A stretch of DNA of 64,000 bases, from positions 29,195,248 to 29,259,247 of the forward strand of contig CM038467.1 in NCBI GenBank assembly GCA_021464415.1. Reading direction: 5' to 3'. Position 1 is the stretch's first letter, and each line of letters starts with the position of its first letter. Under the pieces are notes generated by a model. That model was given only the letters and a program-made list of their open reading frames with translations. It was not told where the DNA came from and ran no database searches. The translations under genes and the position numbers were made by a program. Positions 54,886 through 64,000 of this stretch are shown here, one piece after another. This stretch comes from Lonicera japonica. Lineage: Eukaryota > Streptophyta > Magnoliopsida > Dipsacales > Caprifoliaceae.

Positions 54886-55370
54886 CATCCAACCACAATA
54901 AAATATTCAAAACAAATGCAAGTAAGCAACTAATAGAACAAGGGAAAGTAAATAATAAGAAGAAAATGCACACGTACATAAATACAGAGTGAGGGGGTGT
55001 TTGTGTAAACCCTGGAAGAATGAGAAAGCAGATGTAGAAGAGTAGAAGGTTGGGGAATTTGCAACTAGACAAGAATTGAACTCCACATATTAAACTAGAT
55101 TTGCAAAATCCCTCAATAAAAAAAGTAGGAATAATAACAAAAAATAATCCACAAAACAAATGCAAGCATGCAACTAAATTAATAATAGAAGAAGAAGTAA
55201 AATGAGTGAAATAATTTAAAGAAGGAAATGCATACAATACATACAGAGAAAGAGATGTGTCTGTTTAAACCCAGAATGAGAAAACTGCAGAAGCGTTGGA
55301 GCAAGGGGAATTGGTCAAGAGTGAGAGTTGAACAGCTAGGTTTCTCTTTCACTTCATCTTCTCCCTTTTG

Positions 55371-56959
55371 AGCTAAAAACCGAGTGTATGGACTAGTTAG
55401 TGTGTGCATCTTTCTTGCCCAAGGTTTACTCCCGGTGGCTATCCATCCCAGGTTCGACCTCTAGGTCGATCGGGAGTTTTTCAGGTCGATTCTCAACAGC
55501 ATCAAATCAGCTTGTAATCACTATAAATGGTATTACGCATGAGCGAGAATTAGTCGAAATGCACAAAAACTAGCTCGAACACCCCGTACGACGATGGCGC
55601 CCAAACAAAAAAAAAATGTTTGTTGCTAAATTTAAGGGGTGGTTGATGAATGTTAATTTTTTTTTTTTTGTTTTAGACAATCGATGAATGGTAATTTAGA
55701 AGGTTGTGGTGTATATATATATATACATTAATGTACGGGTACTGTTGGAATTTTAAGAAATTGATGTCATAACACTTAAGAATTTGGTTTCTATTATTAT
55801 TATTACAAAGTTGCAAAGCAATAAAATTTTTAGAGTTTCAAATTTATTTTTATGAACCTCTAAGCATGTAGATCAGTTGGCATATAAGTATATAACTGTT
55901 CTAAATTAACTAAGATTTTGAGTTAGAGCATACGTTAAACCTTGAGAATGAAAATTTTGCTGTTCAACGTGATCCTACTCGACTCGAAGTAATTGCTCAC
56001 TTGCCATCATTTTAATTAAAAAAAAAGAAAAAAAAATTATTGAGCAAATAAGACTGCAATCCTATACTAACAGCAAAAATAATAAGGCTCAAGACATGAA
56101 TCCCGTATATTTAAAAATCTAGTTACCTATAAAATAACATGTGTTCAATCATATTATGACACTTCATATAAAATTTTATACTTATTAATACATGTTATAA
56201 TTTAATTTTTTTTATTTATAAATGCTTAATATGTACCTCAAATTAATTTTACAGACGTAAGTCTTAATTAGAATTGATATTTCTGTCCTAATGTATATAT
56301 ATTTTACTTGTCTTACAACTAGAATTTGTGGGCTATTGGGAGGCCCGCACGAGAGAGTTCTGCAAAGTAAGCAGCGTCAACACTCGGCCAGCCTATAACC
56401 CCTCCATAAATTCTTGCGCTCATTTGTATGAGTGGCGCCGCGAGCGGTTCTCACCTCTCGCTTTGTTTTCCTTACTCATTAGTTTAAGGCAAATTTTTCA
56501 GTGGCACCTCCCTCAATATTTGTACTCATTCCCAAGTACTAAGTTATGGTTTTCTTTCGATGTGGGAGTGGGACGAAAAAAAAATTGTGAAACCATTACC
56601 CAACACTGAATCCATTTTCACTCACCATAATCTATCTACTTCTATTTCTATCTCCGCTAGTCTACATCCTTCAGAGTTTCACCTTCTTTCCGCGTCACAG
56701 CTATATGAGAATGTTAACATAATCTTTTTAAGTTCTCTATGTTTTTGTTTCTTAACAACTTCAGCTTGGCGTGGATGTGAGCTATTCTTTGTTGGTTCTG
56801 AAGAATGATGGTCTTTCCGACCATCATTGGTCTATGTTAGAATCTTGCTTTCTTTTTTTGAGTTACATCTTCGCTTATTTTTTAAAGCGTTTGCAAGGGT
56901 GATAACAAGAACCGATAGATTCTATGATCATTTGGAAGTGACCAAAACTTCGAGTGAGT
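55371..56959. other. interval without recognisable gene
   Basis: A GC-richer patch at about 55420-55610 (GGTTTACTCCCGGTGGC, CAGGTCGATTCTC) looks like a transposon remnant but I cannot classify it. A 93-codon frame at 56328-56609 has no domain I know and no compositional support. The rest is AT-rich. Confidence 0.4.
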
Positions 56960-58705
56960 AAATGAAAGTCTTTCATAAATATGATTTAAATTTAGACACC
57001 ACTTACATAGTTATAAGAGAAGTTATTTCTTGTTAGGCCCACAGAGTTTGCTCCTTCATTAAGTTTAACAAAAAAGGTAATTGCTGAGTTGAGTATGGTA
57101 TAATACTTTTTGGGTGATATGTAAAGTGCCACCCCTGCTTATTTATTTGTCATCTAAAAAAAATATTTATTAATTTGATTTAATTTTATATATTTATTCA
57201 TTTACTAGAGGTTTGGGAGAGAGGGCACACATCCACGAGCTAGTGGGCATCCAACAATATTGGATATGCCACTTTCATTAAATTCGGTTAAAGAAATTTG
57301 TTATATTACAACGGTTCATAATGTTCTATGCATGTTAGGGAACCAACTCTAGGTTAAAATATATATATATATATTTGAAAGGAATGTCTAATATTTGTTC
57401 CTTTAAAATTAATATTACAAATCTTATTGGGAGGGCAATAAAAACTACAATCTCCAAACTCCGAAGTGAATGGCGAGACGCCCTGTTAACCTATTATGAT
57501 TAATATGATAGTTGACTTTGTGATTTTGTGGTCCTAGGTGATTTTAATTTATTTATTCCTTTATTTTATCATTCTCCAAGCGTATATAAGAGTTGTCTAT
57601 TATATTATTTATTCATCTATTGTATACACAGATTTTATCTTTTTATATAATATCAGATCGTTAAGATCATTTTTATTTTGAGTCACTACTTTGATAATAA
57701 ATATTGTCGTTCACTGAATTTCAATTAAACCGCTTACACTACAATTGTACACAATCATATTGCACACACGAAATTTAAATTCATAAACTAGTCAGTTCCT
57801 AGTTAAAAAATGTTAACCTCAAAATTTTATTTTTCACAAATTAATCAGTTCCTACTTAAAAATGTTATGAAAATCTAAATTTTATTTTTACATAAACACG
57901 TATAATTTATAAATAAACAAAAAATCATATTATTGGCTATTGTAGTAATTTTTCCTATTTCTAACTTTCGGCTACCAACAAAACTTATCTGAACTTATCG
58001 CCATCAAGAACGATTTTGAGAGCTTAAAATGCCTCACGAATTCGGCTACAATGTCGCACCAATACATTGGAGAATTGTCATGTTTAGTATTATTAAATTT
58101 AATTCCTGAATTCGGCCACAATGTTCCACGAATACATTAAAAAATTGTCCTTATTTAGTATTATTAAATTTAATTTCCTTCAATATTCTAATCAATTGTT
58201 TTAAATTTAAAAAAAAATAAAATTAAACATAGACAATTTATGAGTATATATATTTTTTTAACCTTCTTTATTATGATAGACAATCTTACTATATTATATA
58301 TTCTAATTGCTCATTTAAACCTTGTGCTATGTAACTCTGAAAGAGTATGATCCTAATTATCATGCGTATCACACATTGCTGATGCAATTAGACTTGGTGT
58401 TGGTAGATTAAAAAATGATACACCATGGTATAAAAATAGCGCATACAAATACAAGATCAATTTATAAAAATTTATAATGGGGAACTATATCCGTTTTATT
58501 ATAAGAAGGCAATAGTTTTAAAAGACTCTTTTCACAATTATATCCATATCAATGACCCTTTTATTTTTTTATTTTAAAATAAGGGCAGTTCATTTTCTTG
58601 ACCTAAAACACCTATTTATTAAAAAAAAAATCACCTATTCTTTATCGGAATTGTCATTGCTTTATAAACTATAGGATTCTTCATTGCATTTTCGTGTCTG
58701 AATAC
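56960..58705. repeat. tandem unit 1 of an unknown ~2.6-kb repeat (5'-truncated)
   Basis: Aligns with 58840-61310: TTATTTCTTGTTRGGCC, TATAATACT.TTTGGGTG, CATCCACGAGCTAGT.GGCAT, AATATTGGATATGCCACTTT, CAGTTCCTA.TTAAAAA, GAATTGTC.AT near the end. No open frame of note and no terminal repeat seen. Confidence 0.7.
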
Positions 58706-61317
58706 ACTTCTAAATTCTTATAGGTTAATTTTGCAAAGTCTACCAAGAAGTGACATAAGATGTATAGAGAGGCGAAACGCGTGGATAAATTCATTATTAC
58801 CTATTTGGTTTGGGTTGAATTTGCAAATTCAATAACTTGTCTTTTATGAATATGGTCTAAATCTAGGTATCACTTAATATAGTTATGAGAGAGGTTATTT
58901 CTTGTTGGGCCAATAGTATTTACCCTTTACGAAGTTCAACAAGAGAGATAAGGGCTATGTCGGGTAAAGTTATAATACTCTTTGGGTGGTCTATAAGATG
59001 CCACTGCTTATCTATTTTTATAATTAAGAAAAATATTTATTATTTTGATTTAATTTTATATATTTATTCATTTGCTAGAGTTTAGGGAGAAAGGGCATAC
59101 ATCCACGAGCTAGTAGGCATAAAACAATATTGGATATGCCACTTTTATTAAATTCTGTTGAAGAAATTAGTTATATTACACTGTTTCATAATGTTCTATG
59201 CAAAATTAGGAACAATCTCTAAGTTTTAAAAAAATAAATTGAAAAGAATGTCTAATAACTTTTTTCTTAGAAATAATATTACAAATTTTATTCGGAGGGC
59301 AATATAAATTACAATCTAATCTTATTGGGAGGGCAATAGAAATTACGTCTCCAAAGTGTAAATTGAGGCGACCTTGTTAGCATATCATAATTAAGATAAT
59401 AGCTGACTTTGTGATATTGTAGATCCTAGGCTGATTTTGATTTATTTATTTATTTATTTTATAATGCTCCGAGCCTATATAAAAGATTATCTATTATATT
59501 ATTTATTCATCTATTGTATATACAAATTATCTCTTTTTACATATTATCATAGTGTTAAAATTGTTTTATCTTAATGTTTTAATCACTATTTTTCACTGTT
59601 ACTGGTGGACGATAAATATTAATATATTATTATCGCCGGATTTTGATTATTAGTTGCCAAACCATTATCTTTGCCTATCTGCCTCACCATTAGCTTGTGC
59701 TCTCTAGCAAACCTCCCTGAACCTATCCCACATATAAATCACCGCTATCCCATATTCACAATTCCATCGAATTAAATAACACTTCCCAGACCACGATTGC
59801 ACACAATCATACAGTACACAGGGCCGGACTTAGAAGGACGTGACAGATTTCAGCACAAGAGGAAATTTTGAAAAATTTACTAACACTTATAAAAAAATAA
59901 AAAGATTAGTTTAAGCCTATTCTTTTGTTAAGTTTTAGCCGACTCCTTAGCCCAGTTCAAATATATATTAGCTAGAGTATATAATAGATAAATTCAAGTC
60001 ACTAAAAACTCGTCGAGCTCAATTTTGTTAAATACTTTTCATTATATATGAATTCAAATATTTAAATTATACTATTAAATATTTTTTTCACTATATAGTT
60101 ATACTTTCGATATTTTTTTTAATGATTTTTTTTATATGTTACTATTAACCCACCTCTCGAAAAATTTATGGGTCCGCTTCTAATTGTACACACTAACTTC
60201 AATTTTTATTTTTCACAAACTAGTCAATTCCTACTCAAAAATGTTATAAAAATAGAAGTTTTGTTTTCACATAAACACACAAAAATAAATAAATAAAAAT
60301 ATTATTGACCGTTGAGTAATTTTTTTTTATTTCTCCATACTTCTCCTCATTAGCAACCTGAGAACTTATTGCCGGCATGGATCGCCTACATAGGAGAATT
60401 GTCCATGGTTCGTATTATTAAATTTAATTCCCTCCATTATTCTAATTAAGCAATCAAGAATTTATCGTCACCAAGAACAACCAAGAATTTATCGCCATCA
60501 AGAACAATTCTGATAACTTAAAATGCTACACGAATATATAGAAGAATTGTTCCTAGCTCGTATTATTAAATTTAATTCCTTCCAATATTCTAATTAATTA
60601 TTTTAAATTTCAAAAAAATAAAATTAAACGGAGAGATTTTATAAGTAGACATTTTTTTAACCGTCTTTATTATTATGATGGACAATCTTACTATGTTATA
60701 TATTCTAATTGCTCATTCAAACCTTGTGTTATACAACTTTAAAAGAGTATCATCTTAATTATCATGCATATCACACATATTGCGGATGCAGTTAGACTTG
60801 GTGTTTGTAGATTAAAAAATTATACAAATAATGAAATAAAAATAGTGCTCACAGCTGAATCAAAGAAACTGCATACAAATACAAGATCAATTTATAAATT
60901 TCTATAATCAGGAACTATATCCTTTTTATTATAAAAAGGCCATGCTTTAAAAGACTTTTTTTGTAATTATATCCAGATGAATGACATTTTTATTTTTCTA
61001 TTTCAAAATAAGGGCGGTTTTTTTTCTTGACCTAAAACACCTTTTATTAATTTTCTTTTCACCCCTTCTTTATCGGAATCATCATCGCTTTATATGAGTA
61101 AACTATAAAATTCTTCATTGCCTTGGTCGTGTGGTATGGGCAACACTTGAATTGGCAATCTGTAATGTTGGAGGATCCTCCCCCTAAAGTATTAGTTTGT
61201 TAGAGTAATTTTTTTTTCATTTTTTTTTGGGGCGGCTTTTGCCCTCTCTAGCACTAAAAAAGGAAAAAAAAAAATCATAAAAATATGTTTTATATTTAAA
61301 TGCTGATTAGGTGAATA
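58706..61317. repeat. tandem unit 2 of the ~2.6-kb repeat
   Basis: The complete copy, from TTCTAAATTCTTATAGGTTAATTTTGC to its recurrence at 61321. It carries a 365-bp insert (59821-60185) that unit 1 lacks, and an internal short duplication near 60440-60560 (AAGAATTTATCGYCA). I see no gene. Confidence 0.7.
59821..60185. mobile_element. hAT-like MITE insert
   Basis: Begins GGGCCGGACTTAGAAGG and ends ...GGGTCCGCTTCTAATT, related ends in inverse order. Flanked by GTACACA on both sides (59814-59820, 60186-60192), a 7-8-bp duplication as for hAT elements. The empty site is in tandem unit 1 near 57762 (TTGCACACACGAAA). Confidence 0.65.
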
Positions 61318-61460
61318 CATTTCTAAATTCTTATAGGTTAATTTTGCAAAGTCTGGCAAGAAAGTGCCATAAGATGGATGCATAGAGAGACGAAACGCAT
61401 GGATAAATCCAATATTACCTATTTAGTTTGGGTTGAATTTGAAAATTCAATAATCTCTTT
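61318..61460. repeat. tandem unit 3 (start only)
   Basis: Repeats the first roughly 140 bp of unit 2 (CTTATAGGTTAATTTTGC, AGAGACGAAACGCATGG, TTGGGTTGAATTTG), then similarity ends before an AT microsatellite near 61482. Confidence 0.7.
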
Positions 61461-61504
61461 AGTGACACAAATCGGAACATATATATATATATATATGGAA
61501 ATTT

Positions 61505-61640
61505 TCAGGCGCGAACCGGTCCGTACTGACTGGGCCTTTTTACGACCTTTTTTTGTTGTAAAAAACATTCCCCAATATTTTTATGATGAAAAACGTCGTA
61601 AAAAGGTATAATCCGTATGGACCGGTCCTTACCAGAGATG
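61505..61640. repeat. small inverted-repeat element with ACCGGTCC arms
   Basis: The left arm GAACCGGTCCGTACTG...CCTTTTTACGACC pairs with the right CGTCGTAAAAAGG...CCGTATGGACCGGTCC; the loop is near 61560-61590. A probable small MITE; no target duplication identified. Confidence 0.55.
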
Positions 61641-62318
61641 GACTATATATATATTTGTACATTATCAAAGACAGTTTACGAACACAATGATATGTTTACT
61701 AGTGTATTTTTCAGCAATAGAATTTTTGTTAAATCTACTCGTGATGGACCTAATTTAATATGTTAGCAAAGTATCATCACGTGCTATGAAAATGTCCATG
61801 AACGGATTCATGATTTCAGTCGACAGAAATGTAAAAGGTTTTAAAAAAATGACAAAAACTTGCTTGCAGTAGAATTTGAACCTTGGAGAAGACAAAAACT
61901 TACTACCTTACATAACCACCAAATCATCTTTATTTATTATTAACCTTTCCTCCCTCAAGTTTCTAGTATCATATATACGTAAAAAAAATCCCAATATTTG
62001 AAAGGCAATTCAATTGAGCTGAGCATTATTCTTTAACTAGTATAATTCAGACATGCCTGCCTTTTGGTGCTTGTGTTGGGTAATGTCCAATTTAAGTTAG
62101 TCCTTAGTTTGAAGTGTTCTTATTATTAATAGGAGAAGAATTGTGTGCTCATTTCATTGAAATTCCGTTGTTAATATTGACCAATCAGCAGTTGTTTATG
62201 TTTATTTTAGCCTTGTATATAATATCTCAAGTTATACGCGTAGCTTCACCGTGTAGGTGAATATATATAGAGCTACAAGAACATCCACAATGGTTTCTTT
62301 TCATAGTATAGGTATGAT
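61641..62318. other. gene-free interval
   Basis: AT-rich, nothing supportable. Confidence 0.45.
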
Positions 62319-62450
62319 AAATTGTCCGTTTGTTTGGAACGTTGCCTAAAGTTCATCCACGCAATGAAAATTTCCTACGTCGCAAAATTGTCCGTTTGTT
62401 TGGAACGTTGCGCAAAGTTCATCCACACAATGAAAATTTCCTATGTCGCA
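62319..62450 (+). repeat. 66-bp tandem duplication
   Basis: Two copies of a unit starting AAATTGTCCGTTTGTTTGG and ending TTTCCTA.GTCGC, differing at about four positions. It keeps a short frame open across both copies (…SVCLERC.KFIH.MKISYVAK…), but that frame has no known domain. Confidence 0.85.
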
Positions 62451-62889
62451 AAGGAGGTGCGAGACATGGAGATGATCATCCGTAACTGCCTTCTTTTCTT
62501 CCCTCTTGCTAAGAAACAATACAAGCAATCCAACCTATGATATTTCGCTTTCAAGCTAACTCGATCACATATCCAATGGAGTTTTCCAGTCATGGCTTCA
62601 TTCGAATAAACTTCACCTTTACTACTTCAACAGCAGGTAGTGAAAAATTCGTACTACTACATTAAATACGATTTGGAAGGCGAGTTGTTGCATTCAAAAT
62701 ATATGACATATATTTATACAAGTGCTTAATTATACACAGAAGCAGTAGACTCGGAAATTAACCTATATAATAAGTTGATATATGCATCTGATTAGTTACG
62801 GAAGACGGCTTTTCTATGCAAACTCTCTCCCTGTATATATATATAAACATAGACACCCACTCATATATATACATATATATACACAGATT

Positions 62890-63030
62890 AAACTCTAAAG
62901 CGGACCGTCTACTTGCAGACTTTGCCTTTAGCCATTGTTTAATCTCTGGTCGCCGATTTGCCTATCCATTGGCAACAGAAAACTGTCAATAAAATGGTGC
63001 TCTGCGAGCAGACAGTCTGTTTTAGAGACG
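62890..63030. repeat. 140-bp foldback repeat
   Basis: The arms CTCTAAAGCGGACCGTCTAC (from 62893) and its imperfect inverse CAGACAGTCTGTTTTAGAGA (to 63028) flank a unique centre. About 25 of 30 bases pair. A likely MITE just downstream of the ferric reductase-like 3' end. Confidence 0.55.
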
Positions 63031-63076
63031 AGCAGCTATATATATAGTAACTATATATATATGCATGACCATAGAG

Positions 63077-63246
63077 CTAGAGGTCGAAACTGTGGCTGTT
63101 GAAGTGGAAGATTGGGTGATTGCTTCTTCTATTGAAATTTTGTGTCCTGCATTCTTTAGCAATGCTTGACTGAAGAGCTGTAGGGCCACACACTATGACA
63201 CCAACATCAACATTCCCCCACCTATCTGATACGGTTCCGAATATTT
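63077..63246 (-). CDS. ferric reduction oxidase-like protein, last exon
   Basis: After a pyrimidine-rich TTTCTTTGCTGCAG acceptor the minus strand encodes [20 protein letters not shown] then [13 protein letters not shown] and a tail [11 protein letters not shown] ending in TAG at 63077-63079. The VCGP motif closes the NADPH-binding domain of FRE/NOX-type ferric reductases, and the F-H-S-H/F-x-L tail is typical of plant FRO proteins, plasma-membrane or organellar enzymes that reduce Fe(III) before uptake. Only about 55 codons lie here; earlier exons (haem-binding membrane part, FAD domain) would be beyond the right edge. The family call rests on this short piece. Confidence 0.62.
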
Positions 63247-64000
63247 CTGCAGCAAAGAAAATGGGAACACAGATTCAGTAAAACTGGAATTGGGTTCCTC
63301 TAGCGCGAGAAGAAGAAATCTGGAATGTCAGTTTAAAATTAGATGGCTAAGATTTTGAAAAGTAATTTCTATCTAAATGAGTCCTTCCCGAGAAGAACAT
63401 TATCTATCAAAATCTAAGCCATCCAATTTTCAACAACCAGTCCAGATTTACTACTCTACTCTAGAGCGATTGAATTCCCTCTACAGAAACCGGAGACAAT
63501 AACTGGCCTTTCACTGTGAAAAATGATGAGAGTCGAGGCAGTTTCTTTGTAAAATAATGAAACGGCCAAGCCTGAAGCTTCATGTACTTATTGATAAATG
63601 TTAAGGACGATAAATTCATGCAACAATACAAATGAATTTGGGGCCAAAATGAAGTTGTGATCTGTTCATCACAGGGTTTCGTTTTAAGGGAAACAATTTA
63701 TTTGAATAAATGGATTTGAGAAGCCCAAATCTGATGGCATACGACGTGATTTAGATAGAAATGTTTTTTTAACAACTACAAAAATGGAGCCGGCTTGCCA
63801 ATCTCTCTTTTTGGTCTATGATTAACTGTACATCAAAGTAATACACAGCGTTTCTCATGTTGTAACCGCGAACCATCATGGTTCAAAGACAAGGCTAAAC
63901 CCGATCTAAATCAACCGAGTTGACTTGGCTTCAATGCCATACATTTGAAACCGTTAATGTAGGTACACATAAACAAAATAAACTAGACAACCCATGGCCG
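63247..64000 (-). other. probable intron of the ferric reductase-like gene
   Basis: No second exon could be recognised on the minus strand up to the window edge, so the last intron is at least about 750 bp or an exon is too short to see. The plus strand has no gene either. Confidence 0.4.

Larger units (their letters stand above)
50551..55370. repeat. segmental duplication unit containing the F-box pseudogene
   Basis: Direct paralogue of 24075-27130. It is longer because it has gained a Helitron (50634-51571) and a Tourist-type MITE (52559-53134), with other length changes. Order of shared parts: GGTGAATCTATAGGGGCCGC, GAGTTTCTTGCTTTGG, CAATCTTGCCTATTTTTGTT, 3' repeats, F-box body, leader with AAACCCTGG/AAACCCAG. 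Confidence 0.8.

Noticed and set aside
56328..56609. 93-codon frame starting MGYWEARTREFCKVSS
   Set aside because: No domain, homologue or splice context recognised; the surrounding sequence looks like repeat remnants.
1..64000. tRNA, rRNA or snoRNA genes
   Set aside because: No segment with the required conserved boxes and foldback structure was recognised by eye; a dedicated scan could still find one.

Overview
The window is nuclear DNA from a flowering plant, almost certainly a eudicot: it is AT-rich, intron-containing and full of nested plant transposons, and it carries a TIR-NBS-LRR immune receptor, a class essentially absent from grasses. I cannot name the species. There are few intact genes: one seven-exon TIR-NBS-LRR receptor (3279-14823, +), one single-exon MAPKKK-type kinase (22866-23828, +), two single-exon F-box/DUF295 genes (25318-26403 and 43664-44767, both -), and the last exon of a ferric reduction oxidase-like gene at the right edge (63077-63246, -).

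Layout. 1-3278 has no gene that I can see. 3279-14823 is the receptor; its introns host MITEs. 15530-23830 is a duplicated block: three copies of one upstream region, a truncated kinase copy (17876-18070) and the full kinase. Solo LTR A (16156-16843) splits the first block, and an insertion with a palindromic minisatellite splits the second. 24075-27130 holds F-box gene 1 and is duplicated in direct orientation at 50551-55370, where the F-box copy is dead and a Helitron and a Tourist-type MITE have landed. 27777-32045 holds MITEs, a CACTA end and a reverse-transcriptase-type RNase H scrap. Two sense-strand F-box fragments lie at 32405-32790 and 42640-42887. Between them is a young but broken Ty1-copia element (36891-42001, -). 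45575-48426 is a dead Lemi1-like pogo DNA transposon with solo LTR B (45810-46544, -) inside it. 56960-61460 is a tandem array of a roughly 2.6 kb unknown unit, one copy carrying a 365-bp hAT-like insert.

The genes do not form a pathway. The window reads as an accessory region where defence and F-box families duplicate and decay among transposons. The paralogous blocks are useful because they supply empty sites, which fix the ends of several insertions: solo LTR A with target duplication AAGTT, the Helitron between A and T, and the hAT-like insert.

Most unusual points: (1) the copia element is flanked by a 232-bp direct copy of host DNA rather than only the usual 5-bp duplication, with a 25-nt patch copied from its own LTR at the junction; (2) the U3 part of solo LTRs A and B, the copia LTR, and the minisatellite at 20348-20735 all contain tandem 16-20-bp palindromes of unrelated sequence; (3) the receptor has MHK in place of MHD and a basic, nuclear-signal-like linker before the LRR.
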